64,000 nt of DNA from Cynocephalus volans. Its lineage: Eukaryota > Chordata > Mammalia > Dermoptera > Cynocephalidae. The position numbers and the translations under genes were made by a program. This document shows, piece by piece, positions 1 through 11,390 of the stretch. The notes beneath the pieces were generated by a model that saw nothing but the letters and a program-made list of their open reading frames with translations, did no database searches and had not been told where the DNA came from. How positions within the stretch are numbered: the first letter of the stretch is position 1; every line of letters starts with the position of its first letter. Where the stretch lies: the NCBI RefSeq assembly GCF_027409185.1, contig NC_084472.1, forward strand, positions 84,770,427 to 84,834,426, in the 5' to 3' direction.

Positions 1-235
1 TACATCACATATTTCTCATGAAAATGCACCATTCAAATAAAGATGTATGAAAAAAGAATTCAAACTATCTCATTAAAATTTTTATATTGACTCCATGTTG
101 AAATAATATTTAAGATGTAGTAAGTTAAATAAAATATATTACTAATATTTTTATTTTTTTAATGAGGCTACTGAAGTAGTTAAAATGGCATATGTGGCTC
201 ACATTCCATTTCTGTTGGACAGTGCTGCTTTGGAC
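1..235. other. AT-rich flank, possible hAT-type DNA transposon remnant
   Basis: No gene is visible. The right part, from about 110 to 235, contains phrases such as tatgtggctcacattcca and ttggacagtgctg. I associate these with old hAT-type DNA transposon remnants. Termini and target duplication could not be fixed, so the assignment is tentative. Confidence 0.3.
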
Positions 236-310
236 TCTTGCTACTCAAAGTATACTCTGCGGAACAAGAGCATATGCATCACTTAGGAGCTTGTTAGAAA
301 CACAAAACCT
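236..310. mobile_element. MER5-like hAT MITE, left part, interrupted by L1
   Basis: The stretch reads like the first half of a MER5A-type non-autonomous Charlie (hAT) element: a terminal region near ctactcaaagt, then gcatcacttaggagcttg and ttagaaacacaaaacct. The sequence resumes seamlessly at 3549 (caggccactcccagtc), so the LINE-1 at 311-3533 split one MITE copy in two. Such elements have no coding capacity. Confidence 0.6.
296..310. repeat. Left target-site duplication of the 5'-inverted L1
   Basis: The 15-mer agaaacacaaaacct is repeated exactly at 3534-3548, directly after the L1 A-rich tail. The preceding ttgtt gives a top-strand cut TT/AGAA, close to the TT/AAAA preference of L1 endonuclease. 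Confidence 0.93.
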
Positions 311-1243
311 TCAGCATCTATAGAGATGATCATATGGTCCTTGTGTTTAAGTTTATTAATATGGTGTATCACATTTATTGATTTGCGTATGTTGAACCAA
401 CCTTGCATCCCTGGGATGAATCCCACTTGATCGTGATGAATAATTTTACGTATGTGTTGCTGTATTCTGTTTGCTAGTAATTTAGTGAGGATTTTTGCAT
501 CTATATTCATCAAGGATATTGGCCTGTAGTTTTCTTTTTTGGTTATATCTTTACCTGGTTTTGGTATCAGGATGATGTTTGCTTCATAGAATGAGTTTGG
601 GAGATTTGCATCCGTTTCAATCTTTTGGAATAGTTTGTAAAGAATCGGTGTCAATTCCTGTTTGAATGTTTGGTAAAATTCTGCTGTGAATCCATCTGGT
701 CCTGGGCTTTTCTTTGTTGGGAGCCTTCTGATAACAGCTTCAATCTCCTTTATTGGTATTGGTCTGTTCAAATTTTCTACGTCTTCACGGTTCAGTTTTG
801 GGAGCTTGTGTGTGTCCAGAAATTTATCCATTTCCTCCAGATTTTCAAATTTGTTGGCGTATAGTTGTTTATAGTAGTCTCGAATGATTCCTTGTATTTC
901 AGATGAATCAGTTGTAATATCGCCTTTTTCATTTCTAATTTTTGTTATTTGAGTCTTCTCTCTTCTTTTTTTTGTTAGCCATGCTAATGGTTTGTCAATT
1001 TTATTTATCTTTTCAAAAAACCAACTTTTTGATTCGTTGATCTTTTGAATTGTTTTTTGGTTTTCAATTTCATTCAGTTCTGCTCTGATCTTAATGATTT
1101 CTTTCCGTCTGCTAACTTTAGGTTTGGATTGTTCTTGTTTTTCTAGTTCTTTAAGGTGAGGTGTTAGGTTGTTCACTTGCCATCTTTCTATTCTTCTGAA
1201 GTGAGCGTTTAATGCGATAAATTTTCCCCTCAATAAGTTCAGC
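311..1243 (-). pseudogene. L1 ORF2 fragment, inverted 5' segment (linker and RT fingers/palm start)
   Basis: On the minus strand this reads an uninterrupted ORF2 relic of about 310 residues. It begins just after the lost endonuclease domain ([10 protein letters not shown]), runs through the linker ([17 protein letters not shown]) and the RT N-terminal motifs ([36 protein letters not shown]), and stops in RT motif A at ISIDAE. It encodes part of the L1 reverse transcriptase, which normally copies L1 RNA at a nicked target. The frame is open, but the rest of the RT lies in the opposite orientation, so no functional protein is possible. The open frame continues a few codons into flanking MITE sequence. 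Confidence 0.92.
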
Positions 1244-3244
1244 ACTCATTCATGACAAAGACCCTCTATAAGTTAGGTATAGAGGGAAAGTATCTCAACA
1301 TAATTAAAGCCATATATGACAAACCCACAGCCAATATCATCCTGAATGGGGAAAAGCTGAAAGCTTTTCCTTTAAGAACAGGAACTAGACAAGGATGCCC
1401 ACTCTCACCACTCTTATTCAACATAGTGTTGGAAGTACTAGCCAGAGCAATCAGAGAAGAGAAGGAAATAAAGGGCATGCAGATTGGAAAAGATGAAGTC
1501 AAACTGTCCCTGTTTGCAGATGACATGATCCTATATATCGAACAGCCTAAAACCTCTACAAAAAAAACTGCTGGAATTGATAAATGATTTCAGCACAGTA
1601 GCAGGATACAAAATCAACACACAAAAATCAGTAGCATTTCTTTTCTCCAATAGTGAACATGCAGAAAGAGAAGTAAAGAAAGCCTGCCGATTTACAATAG
1701 CCACCAAAAAAATAAAATATTTAGGAATTGAGTTAACCAAGGAGGTGAAAAATCTCTATAATGAGAACTACAAACCACTGCTGAGAGAAATTAGAGAGGA
1801 TACAAGAAGATGGAAAGATATCCCATGCTCTTGGATTGGAAGAATCAACATAGTGAAAATGTCCATACTACCCAAAGTGATATACAAATTCAATGCAATC
1901 CCCATCAAAATTCCAAAGACATTTTTCTCAGAAATGGAAAAAACTATCCAGACATTTATATGGAACAATAAAAGACCACGCATAGCCAAAGCAATGCTCA
2001 GCAAAAAAAATAAAGCTGGAGGCATAACACTACCTGACTTTAAGCTATACTACAAAGCTATAATAACCAAAACAGTATGGTACTGGCATAAAAACAGACA
2101 CACTGACCAATGGAATAGAATAGAGAATCCAGAAATCAACCCACACACTTACTGTCAGCTGATCTTTGACAAAGGCACCAAGCCTATTCAGTGGCGAAGG
2201 GACTGCCTCTTCAGCAAATGGTGCTGGGATAACTGGATATCCATATGCAGGAGAATGAAACTAGATCCATACCTCTCGCCGTATACTAAAATCAACTCAA
2301 AATGGATTACGGATTTAAATATACACCCTGAAACAATAAAACTTCTTAAAGAAAACATAGGAGAAACACTTCAGGAAATAGGACTGGGCACAGACTTCAT
2401 GAATATGACCCCAAAAGCACGGGCAACGAAAGGAAAAATAAACAAATGGGATTATATCAAACTAAAAAGCTTCTGCACAGCAAAAGAAACAATTAAAAGA
2501 GTTAAAAGACAACCAACAGAGTGGGAGAAAGTATTTGCAAAATATATATCTGACAAAGGATTAATATCCAGAATATATAAGGAACTCAAACAACTGTACA
2601 AGAAGAAAACAAACAACCCGATTAAAAAATGGGCAAAAGAGCTAAGTAGGCATTTCTCTAAGGAAGATATACAAATGGCCAACAGACATATGAAAAAATG
2701 CTCAACATCACTCAGCATCCGGGAAATGCAAATCAAAACCACATTGAGATACCATCTAACCCCAGTTAGGATGGCTAAAATCCAAAAGACTATGAATGAT
2801 AAATGCTGGCGAGGCTGCGGAGAAAAAGGAACTCTCATACATTGTTGGTGGGACTGCAAAATGGTGCAGCCTCTATGGAAAATGGTATGGAGGTTCCTCA
2901 AACAATTGCAGATAGATCTACCATACGACCCAGCTATCCCACTGTTGGGTATATACCCAGAGGAATGGAAATCATCAAGTCGAAGGTATACCTGTTTCCC
3001 AATGTTTATCGCAGCACTCTTTACAATAGCCAAGAGTTGGAACCAGCCCAAATGCCCATCATCGGATGAGTGGATACGGAAAATGTGGTACATCTACACA
3101 ATGGAATACTACTCAGCTATAAAAACGAATGAAATACTGCCATTTGCAACAACATGGATGGACCTTGAGAGAATTATATTAAGTGAAACAAGTCAGGCAC
3201 AGAAAGAGAAATACCACATGTTCTCACTTATTGGTGGGAGCTAA
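1244..3244 (+). pseudogene. L1 ORF2 fragment, direct segment (RT core to C-terminus), frameshifted
   Basis: This continues ORF2 from just after motif A. The first frame (to about 1560) carries [11 protein letters not shown], the [13 protein letters not shown] motif and the catalytic FADD box ([10 protein letters not shown]). At 1560-1567 there are eight A residues where the reading frame needs seven. This +1 frameshift moves the rest into another frame, which is then open to the stop at 3242-3244. The second part has the thumb and C-terminal region ([24 protein letters not shown]) and the cysteine-rich segment ([18 protein letters not shown]). The end, MFSLIGGS, is typical of mammalian L1 ORF2. 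Apart from the frameshift there is little damage, which fits a relatively recent insertion. Confidence 0.95.
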
Positions 3245-3258
3245 AAATTAATATATAA

Positions 3259-3261
<3 letters not shown>

Positions 3262-3296
<35 letters not shown>

Positions 3297-3309
3297 CGGG
3301 GGGGGGGGG
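3262..3309 (+). repeat. (AC)n microsatellite followed by a poly-G run in the L1 3' UTR
   Basis: About 16 AC units (3262-3293) are followed by a run of 12 G (3298-3309), just downstream of the ORF2 stop. Both lie inside the L1 3' UTR and are probably length-variable. Confidence 0.9.
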
Positions 3310-3373
3310 AAGAAGATATAACAACCACAATTATTTGAAGTTGATACGACAAGCAAACAGAAAGGACATTGTT

Positions 3374-3405
3374 GGGGGGGAGGGGGGAGGGAGAAGGGAG
3401 GGAGG
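3374..3405 (+). repeat. G-rich polypurine tract of the L1 3' UTR, G-quadruplex-capable
   Basis: Several runs of three to eight G separated by single A or GA spacers. A guanine-rich polypurine tract is a standard feature of mammalian L1 3' UTRs and can fold as a quadruplex. It precedes the sequence gtatatcgacaaaataaaa and the tail. Confidence 0.85.
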
Positions 3406-3457
3406 TTTTGGTGATGGGGAGCAATAATCAGCCACAATGTATATCGACAAAATAAAA

Positions 3458-3533
3458 TTTAAAAAAATAAAAAATAAATAAAATAAAAAAAATAAAAATA
3501 AAAAATAAATAAATAAATAAAAACTAAAAAAAA
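3458..3533 (+). repeat. A-rich (AAAT)n tail of the L1
   Basis: An A-rich tail broken by T, giving AAAT and AAAAT units and ending at the right TSD. It marks the L1 3' end and the insertion orientation. Confidence 0.9.
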
Positions 3534-3548
3534 AGAAACACAAAACCT
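3534..3548. repeat. Right target-site duplication of the 5'-inverted L1
   Basis: Exact copy of the 15-mer at 296-310, immediately after the A-rich tail. Confidence 0.93.
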
Positions 3549-3642
3549 CAGGCCACTCCCAGTCAAACTGAATCTGAATTTGCTTTTTAACAAGATCTCT
3601 AGGTGACTTATATGAATATTACAATTTGAGAAGCACTACTTC
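3549..3642. mobile_element. MER5-like hAT MITE, right part
   Basis: Continues the MITE interrupted at 310: caggccactcccagtc, ctgaatctgaatttgc, ttaacaagatctctaggtga and the terminal tttgagaagcact, all in the order expected for MER5A-type elements. It is non-coding. Confidence 0.62.
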
Positions 3643-4974
3643 AAACTACTTTCATATTCATAAGTTCCTCTAGAGCAAAGATCAAACACAGTCTGTTCTA
3701 TCTGTCTCAAAAATGGTTTGGTAATGAAAATTAAGACATAAGAGTTCGGTAAATAGGAGGATGTTATCTGTTTAACATGGAAGTTATATGAAATAACACA
3801 CAGTTTTTTCCCAATAAGTTAACATTTTGTGCCACATGGTTGTTACTTTGCTATTGTTTCAATGGATTAGCAGCATGTACCCCAACAGACCTAAACTCAG
3901 CAAGTTGCATAGAGATCTAGTGCTGTGTTATAACATTTCACTCTGAACTTTTCACTTTGTCTCAGTGCAGCCCATCGATTTGTCTTGAAAATATTTGCTG
4001 GAAAGTTCTCTCTGATCTTTTAAAATTTCGCATTACTCTTCATAATCAGCATCTTTAACCCCTCCTTATTGCCTCTTCCATCAAGTTACATTCATATTTT
4101 CTCTAAAGTTTAATTATGTATTGATTTTTGCATTCCTTTATATGTCAGAACTTTACCATGTCATTTGAACAGCCTTGGTATTATTATTTGAATTTTTGTT
4201 ATTTCTGTTCATTCTCTGATTACTCATGTCCTGAATGGTCTAGCTCAGCCTTATTTTTTCTTTAAGCCCTGATATTGTTAGTATGTGATTTTGTAGTATG
4301 CATTTTTTACAGAAACATTACATTGGGTGAGCAGAAACACTGTATTCACTATTTTTTGTAAAATGTGATAACACTGAAAAACCTGAGAATCCTCTTATTC
4401 TTCCTGTTTTAATTGTTAGGTTTAGGGATAACTATGAAGGAAGACTGTAAGAGGTGAGAGATGATTGCTGGCAGAATTTTTTAATACTGAAATAGATTTT
4501 TAAACTGTTTTTCATTTATTTTTTTATGTTGTGCTTAATTCCAAAAAGGATCTGAGGTTGAGTACAATAAAGGACACAGATTTAAGAGAGGCATTAAAAC
4601 AATTGAGTAATAATTGAAGGGGTAGAGGGAAGGAAAAAAGGAAATATAGTTGGACAGAAAATGTTGCACAAGAAAAGCTATTATTTCTGAACAACACACA
4701 TCTCAACTTACCAGCAACAAGAACAAAACAGCCTAATGAATGCAATAAATAATATAATACTTACGGTATTTAAAAAATCTTTATATAAAGGACATGGAAA
4801 ACTCATTGGGTATTTTATTCAAAAATCATTCTCTCAAAGTAACAAAAAGGTATTCTCCAAAAGGTTATTTCGTACATTAATTTTCATCAAAAGCTGAGTA
4901 TTCATTATATTGTAGTTCTGTGGTGCATCTCTAAGAGGAACTGGTGAAACCTTTGCTGATTAAAAAAGAAATTT
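3643..4974. other. AT-rich interval with no recognised feature
   Basis: I recognised no gene or repeat family here. Open frames are short and lack codon-like character. Confidence 0.6.
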
Positions 4975-5740
4975 AATACCTACTATATGTCATGCATTGA
5001 GCAGAAGGCAAGGGATGTAGTAATAGACAAAGCATTCAAGGCTCTGGGGCTCATAGAACAGTTTGGGAAGGAAGACAGACATCAAACAAGCACCAGAAAG
5101 TGAAGTGTAAAAATTTCAGGATGCTAAGAGAATATATCACAAAATTTTATCCTAGACTGAAGGTCAGGAAAACTTGCTGGAGGAAATGACATTTACACTA
5201 AGACTTGAAAAATAAGTTAGAGTTCTTCAGACTAAGGGAACAATTTGTGTAAAGACTCTAAAGTAAGAAACAAGTCCAGTATTGCTTGAGGGTGAAGAGT
5301 GAGGTGGACTCTTGCTGGAAATGTTAAAGTAGACTAAATGGAAAAGGCACTTTACACTTAGTAAGATTTTGCTGTTAATCATAGCGGTACTAGGAGATAA
5401 TGAAAGAGTTTTTGAAGTCATAGTTACATTTTATTAAAAGATATTTTGCTAGAGTAGAAGTTTTAGTTGACAGAAGGTATTAGTTATGAGGCTACTGAAA
5501 TGGTTCAAAAAGAAATGAGGGTGACTGGGCTCAGAAAAAAGAAATGAGAGCAAAGATGAGAAAACGGATATAGAGGGACAGAATGAAAAGGACACGGGTT
5601 TGCTTGCCTATGGAGAGTGAGGAAGTGTCATGGAGTCTCCCAGAATCTTTTCTCAAGCAAAATGGGTTAGGATCATCTGTACTGAAAGTTTAATCTTGAT
5701 TAATTTAATTGTGATGTGGAGAAATAGATGGACACATGAG
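4975..5740 (-). mobile_element. LINE-2 3' region, antisense
   Basis: Phrases in order match the antisense of L2 3' sequence as I recall it: ctactatatgtcatgcattgag, then a passage like 'tctggggctcatagaaca', then gaggaaatgacatttacactaagac, and further on the region equivalent to the L2 body (aggctactgaaatggttc, atagagggacag). L2 is long extinct in eutherians. This copy has many substitutions and no open frame. Confidence 0.62.
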
Positions 5741-6017
5741 TTTTCAAAGGTGTTTATAAGATAGTGTATATATACACATATATATGTGTGTGTGTGTATT
5801 TTCACATTTATTAATGTTGTTGGACTCTAGGATAAAACTGGGAGTTTCAATGTTGCTTTTAGCAATCTTTTTATGGAGTCCTATATTTTTGATCTCTAGA
5901 AGTGCGGAATATACTATAAAGCATATGTAATCCACAGGGCCTGGTTTTCTAAAGCCTTGCAGTTTCAAATATTGACCTTGCAAGGACAGGAAATTTTCCT
6001 CAGGCTATAAGTCTCTG
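5741..6017. other. Unassigned interval with a short TA/TG microsatellite
   Basis: Contains an alternating pyrimidine-purine tract at 5765-5799 (TA, then TG units). Nothing else was recognised. Confidence 0.6.
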
Positions 6018-6420
6018 GTGTGAGATAAATATTTGTGGCACAGCAGGTTGCTGGCTCAAGGACAGACTAGTTACTGATTGCTATGTAAAGATACTAAGAG
6101 ATTGAGGTAAGAAGGAATGTTTGCTAAGATCAAGCTTTTGTTAATTGCCTTACTGGAATGTCATCTGGCTTGTTTCACTGAAAGTTACCAGCCTATATTG
6201 TTAAACTATAACCCCACCTATGTCTCTTCCTGTAACTTCCTGGTCTGGAAAATAAATGCAGGAAGAGAACCCCAATTCAGTGTTAATTGCCCAAGGAAGC
6301 GTTGGCTCTTGCTTGAGTGTTCCCAGGGAAGTTAACCACTTCGGGGCCTCTCACTGCTCAGAAGAGATGGGGATTGAGTAATCCTTTGTGTCTCCGTCAC
6401 CCAGGGGAAGTGGGGTGACA
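6018..6420 (+). mobile_element. Possible solo LTR, family unknown
   Basis: The segment could begin tgtgagataaat and end gtggggtgaca (TG...CA). It has an AATAAA signal near 6250 followed by an R/U5-like pyrimidine-rich part (cctttgtgtctccgtcaccca). Composition differs from the AT-rich flanks. I could not find a matching TSD or name a family, so a chance resemblance is possible. Confidence 0.35.
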
Positions 6421-7545
6421 AATCCGTGGGGGGTGAAGCAACACAAAGCAACATAGAAAGAGGAATATTGTCAGTTCATGAAATAAAAAATTATAGTGCC
6501 ATTCTGCACCCCTGGATTAGTGTCTTATGCTAACTGATAAACCACCAGATGCCTGTCCCAACTGCATGCTATAAAGCCAGCCAACTTCCAATTGGAGGAC
6601 ATCCTGCCATAATGACATAAAAAAGAAAATACATACATACATACATGAGAAGGAGAAAAAATATGTATTTGCTTCTGATATTTGAAGAATTACCTGAAAA
6701 GCACACAGATTTAGTGGAGAGAGAATGACATTTCAAACTTCAAGATACTCTTGGTTATGTAATAGGTAGTGAATTAATCATCCAACTTTATCACTAAAAC
6801 CTGATCATAGTTATCATTCTTTAAAAGCATCTTTGGTTTTGTCCTGGAAATCTATAAGTCCCTATTCAAGTACAATCCTAAAGACCTATTTTACTTCTGA
6901 AATAATGGACATTAATAAATCACATGAATCCTTTCAGTTTACAAGAAACCTCTGCTTTGTAAATTACCATTTTCCCCTGAGGAGCAAGACTTTTAATTGA
7001 GACAAGTTCCCAGATGTATTTTATGTTCTTGTAATTATTTTAAAACATAATGGCAATAAAAAAAGTTACGCCACTTCAGTGTCTGTATTACGTAGTCGGT
7101 GTATATATTATGTATTCTTGTCATCTTACAAGTTCAAATAGCATTCACCATTTGAAATCATTTGTTTCTTTGCTTCCAAATACAATTATCACTCAATAAG
7201 GAAAATATACATTTATCATAAAATATGTACATATATTAATTTCGTAAGTATGTTTAGCTTTTTCAATATAGAGTTTTATCATAAATTTTAACTACTGAAC
7301 TTCTCATTTGCCTGAAACTGCCAAATCAATTTCCCAAATTGCAAATGGAAAATTAACAAATTAACTTAATTCAGTTCTTAATGCATAAATTTTATGATGG
7401 TGAATATAGTGGTTGGCACATGTTACCTAGAGGAAGTTTAATTAGTTCACAAAGGAGTTTTCAAATCTCTGCAAACAGAGAGATCCATTTTAAGATATGA
7501 CTCCTTTTATCAAAAGTTCATGAAAGACCCAAAGCATGAGTCTTT
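6421..7545. other. AT-rich interval with no recognised gene
   Basis: Contains a short (CATA)n run near 6630-6648. No other element was recognised. Confidence 0.55.
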
Positions 7546-7611
7546 CATAATACTTTGAAACTAAAAGAATAAAAGACCCAACACATAATACTTTGAAACT
7601 AAAAGAATAAA
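7546..7611. repeat. Local tandem duplication, 28-bp copies at 38-bp period
   Basis: A 28-base sequence starting cataatactttgaaacta occurs identically at 7546-7573 and 7584-7611. Perfect identity implies a recent local duplication, such as replication slippage. Confidence 0.85.
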
Positions 7612-7854
7612 GCAATAGAAAAATAGGTATTTATCAGGGTCTCCACATACATGTGAATTCACTTCAGAAAGTTCAAAAGGGACTCTAATGAAGAGATTAC
7701 TTATAAATATATGGGCAGGGATGAGAGAACAAACTAGGAAAAGTGAGATATCCAGACTGCCAAACGTAGGAAGCTGTTGTGACTTTTGGGGTTGAAGGGA
7801 CAAGAGAAGGAAATAGTGTTACCAAATCTCAACGAGAAAAGGAATAATGGAGAT

Positions 7855-7893
7855 TGCATTAGTCAGGGACCTGGAGAAACAGAACTTATATAA

Positions 7894-7949
<56 letters not shown>

Positions 7950-8346
7950 CCTATCATTTTATGAAATTGACCCCATGTGATTGTGCAGAATTGGACAGTC
8001 CAAACTCTGATGGGGTAGTCCAGCAGTCTAGAGACTCAGGAAGGAGGGGCAATTGAAGTCCGAAGGCAGTATGATGGCAAACCAGGAACAGCCAATGTTG
8101 CAGATAATGTCTGAAGGCAGCCTGCAGGCAGAATTCTTTTATGCTCAGGGGAGGTCAGCTGTTTGGTCTGTACAAGCCTTCAGCTGATTAGATGAGGCCC
8201 ACCCACAATCTGCTTTTCTTAGAGTCTACTAATTTAAATGTAAATATCATCCAAAAACACCCTCACAGAAATATACAGAATAATGTTCAGCCAAATATCT
8301 GTGTACTATGACCCAGCCAAGTTGACACATGAAACGAACCATCACA
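7855..8346 (-). mobile_element. MLT2-type ERV-L LTR, antisense
   Basis: It begins tgcattagtcaggg and ends ccaagttgacacatg...accatcaca, the reverse complement of the MLT2 LTR of ERV-L as I know it. Internal landmarks include gattagatgaggcccaccca, ccaaaaacaccctcacaga and aatgttcagccaaatatctg. An (AC)n tract interrupts the start. The 5-bp flanks (gagat and ggtgg) do not match, so this is not a clean solo LTR. It fits a 3' LTR joined to the internal region on its right. Confidence 0.75.
7898..7948 (+). repeat. (AC)n microsatellite inside the MLT2 LTR
   Basis: About 25 uninterrupted AC units. Likely polymorphic. Confidence 0.95.
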
Positions 8347-11300
8347 GGTGGGTACTGCTATACAGGAGTTGTGGTCTTGAATGGGTACAGCAATTTTTAG
8401 AGCCATAACAGTGAACTGAAAAAGAAATGACTTGGCCTGCATTGTGTATGCAGGGTCACAAACCAAATGATACGGTGTAAGCATGCTGCAGAGCTCTCTC
8501 TTACTCTGCATTCTTCTCAAAACTTCCAGTCGTACAAGTAGCTTGTATATGGGTTAATGGTGACTTTGGCATATGCGAAAGTCTTGCCAAGAAGGCCTTG
8601 TTCTCTGAGGTAGACAGTGTAAGGTACAGCTATTTGTCTTTAACTTTAGAGGAGATCACACATCATAAAACAGAACATGAGTCCTTGTGTGGCAGGAACA
8701 CTGTGGTAGACCTCTGGATTATCATGGAGTTTATCTTCCACTCTCTATACACATACATCTTAATAAAGTGTATGTATTCCTTGCTCACTAGATCTAATCA
8801 GCATGAGGCCATCAACATATTGATCTTGCGAGAAGTTCTCTAGGGTATCAGTATGAGCCAGTCCCATCAGATCACCTTATTACAGAGAGGAAAGTGGACA
8901 CAGTCTAGAGGCAGGGCAACGCAGCTGTAACAATTTCCCTGCCAGGCCAAGGTGCACTGCTTCCTTTTGTTCTCAGAAATTGAAATGGAGAAAGACACTC
9001 TTGCTTCATTAATAGTTGCATACCAGATGCCAGGGGCTGTGTTGATTTCTCCTTATACTGTTACATCTGAAATGGCAACCACTTTGGCATCACCAACTCA
9101 TTCAATTGAAAATAGTTTAATGTAATTCTCCAAAAACTATCTGGATTTTACTCAAGACATACTACTAGACATGCAACAAGAATCAATGTTCCCTTATCTT
9201 TCAAGATTGCAAGATGGCACTGATCTTTGCAAATCCTCCAGAGATGCAATATTGCTGTGGTTCATTTATTTGCCTCTGTGTGTGTGTATGTGTTGTGGTA
9301 GGCCAGAGGAGCAGTACCACGGGATTCCACTCAGCATTTGCTACTATAGCAGTCCTCACACAGTGGGTCAAGGATACAATGTGCATATTCCGTAAGTTGC
9401 TAAGGGTGTCTATTATAGCTACACATTCAGGAACTAGGAATAAACCATAAGTTGTGTAGGACGGCCTATTGGAATCTCTGGGAAATTTAGGTTATGTTTT
9501 CATTGATCATTGGTTCTCCATAAACCCTGACTCTGGCCAGTGGAACATAGTAGCAATATATAATAGTCCTTAAAAGATGCCAGTATTTGCATTTCCACAG
9601 TTCATAGTCAATGGGGAAAATGGTCACAGGGTCTTCTGATGAAGCCTTTGAGAAATGTTTACCCTGTGTCCCCATTGTAGAATCCTTCTCCAAGTGACCG
9701 CACTTTGCTCCATTAAGAGGACCCACATCTAAAAACTGTCTTAAGTATACAAAATGGATTAGCCTACAAATTCCCACTATACCAACCTGAGTCAAGTTTC
9801 TACCTGAAGGAATCATATAGACTAAGGAGTACCATGGTAGTCTCATAACTTCTTTCATTCCTAGAGAACTCATGATGAATTTGCCACTTCCAAAGATCCC
9901 AGAGGGTCAAAACATTCTCTCTGCTATGCTGTCCCTGTACTCTATGGAAATAATTGCATCCTCCTTGTCTTGATGGTTAAGCCATTGAAACCACAGCTTT
10001 GAAGGCTATTGATACATTGAATACCATTGTAAATAGAACATTTCAGGTTGTATGATGCATGAGCAAGTTGCACATAATAAATTTACTACAACGTAACAAT
10101 TGCTTTAAACTTACTCCTTGCTCTGTATTATTCCAAAGTTATTCTAGTGTCTGGATCTTATTGAAAATAGTCTGTGAAGTCTACGCTTTAAGGAAACCTC
10201 AAAACAAACTGTCAGAGTCCCCTGTTTGAACAAAGAAATTAAATTCAAAATCTGGAATAAATGCAACTATATCAATAAATTTGACCCAACTCAACCCTAA
10301 ATTTTAACTTTAAAATTACTCTTTAAAATAACTTTAAAATTACTCTTGGAATCCATTCCTACACATACTCCCCTGGTTCATGCTGATACAACGGACTTAC
10401 AATTCCATTTGGCATATGTCCCACCCAGAAAAAGACTTTGCAGTTCCCCTCTGAGGTATGATTAAATTCTCATTAGGACCAAAAACCAGTCTCTCACACC
10501 TGGGGGGTTGCATAAAAAAATTAAGTTTCAATACCCTTAGGGATCTGTTGCATGCAATGAAGTAACTTATTGCCTATCCATCTAGAATGGTACTAGCTAT
10601 CTATAATCATTGGAAAATTTGAGAAAATAGTCATTTAATTAATTTTCTGTAAGGTTTAATTCTCTTGCTGGATCCTGGTTGAGAAAGGCTGGTATGTCAA
10701 TACTCTGAAGGATGGGAACATCTGTCCCAGGTGAAGTCATTGAAAATTGTTATGTAATCAGCCAATAAGAGAGAATACATAGCTATACCTGGCAATGAAG
10801 GTTCAGGGATATTGGGCCATTCAAGAGTCTCTGTTTTATCTGCCTGTGCAAATATTCCTGTTCCAAATACCAGGTCTCTAATTCCTACCAGATAGTGCCT
10901 TAACAAATGTAAGGCTTGTGAAGTCCTGTATTTAACTGATCTTGTGATGTTCCTGACACTAAATTATATTTTAGACCTGATCTTCAGTCACATCTGTCCT
11001 GCAGACATAAGACACAACAAAATATTATTTTCAAGATCACCATGAAGTTTTCTATCTCTCCATTTACAACATATATTGGCAATTCAAAGCCCATTTTGTT
11101 GTTGCTTTTATTGTTTTGTAAACTTTCCAGTGCAGTCAAAGGCAGCTTGTCTAACTTACCTCATTTGTTGTCTCAATTGCAATCGAGTACAACGGGCACT
11201 TGATCTCCAAAATTTTTCCCTTGACCTCATGATAAGAATAATTTGAATCATTATGATAATACTGCCTGTCAGGGGTATCAGTGTCATTCATGTCTTTCTC

Positions 11301-11390
11301 AACTCAGTCCCAAATCCTATCCTGAAGGCTACTTCTAGAACAGAGTTGCACAGAAAATCGATTTGAACCCATTTCTTTTGCCCCAATTCT
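8347..11390 (-). mobile_element. ERV-L-class internal region, antisense, decayed
   Basis: This stretch follows the MLT2 LTR on its internal side. On the minus strand, 8808-8819 reads Tyr-Val-Asp-Gly followed by a Leu-Met-Leu-Ile-like run: the retroviral RT active-site box with the second Asp changed to Gly. A phrase near 9244 (atgcaatattgctgtggtt) closely matches one near 57956 in the ERV-L at 54.5-59.4 kb, supporting common ancestry. A minus-strand open remnant lies at 9487-9873. Only about 450 bp separate the RT box from the LTR, so the RNase H and integrase part appears deleted. No 5' LTR was recognised. The right boundary is approximate and no gene product is possible. Confidence 0.55.

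Larger units (their letters stand above)
311..3533 (+). mobile_element. 5'-truncated, 5'-inverted (twin-primed) LINE-1
   Basis: About 3.2 kb of LINE-1 lies between perfect 15-bp duplications. The 5' segment (311 to about 1243) is inverted and the 3' segment (about 1244-3533) is in plus orientation. It carries the ORF2 C-terminal two thirds, a 3' UTR with an AC microsatellite and G-rich tracts, and an A-rich tail. The inverted part ends in ORF2 at ...ISIDAE and the direct part resumes at ...[12 protein letters not shown] few codons are therefore missing at the junction, as twin priming commonly produces. The endonuclease domain and ORF1 are absent, so the copy was dead on arrival. The perfect TSD and long open frames indicate a fairly young insertion compared with the other L1s here. 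Confidence 0.95.

Noticed and set aside
2452..3093. 213-codon minus-strand open frame
   Set aside because: Exact antisense of the L1 ORF2 C-terminus.
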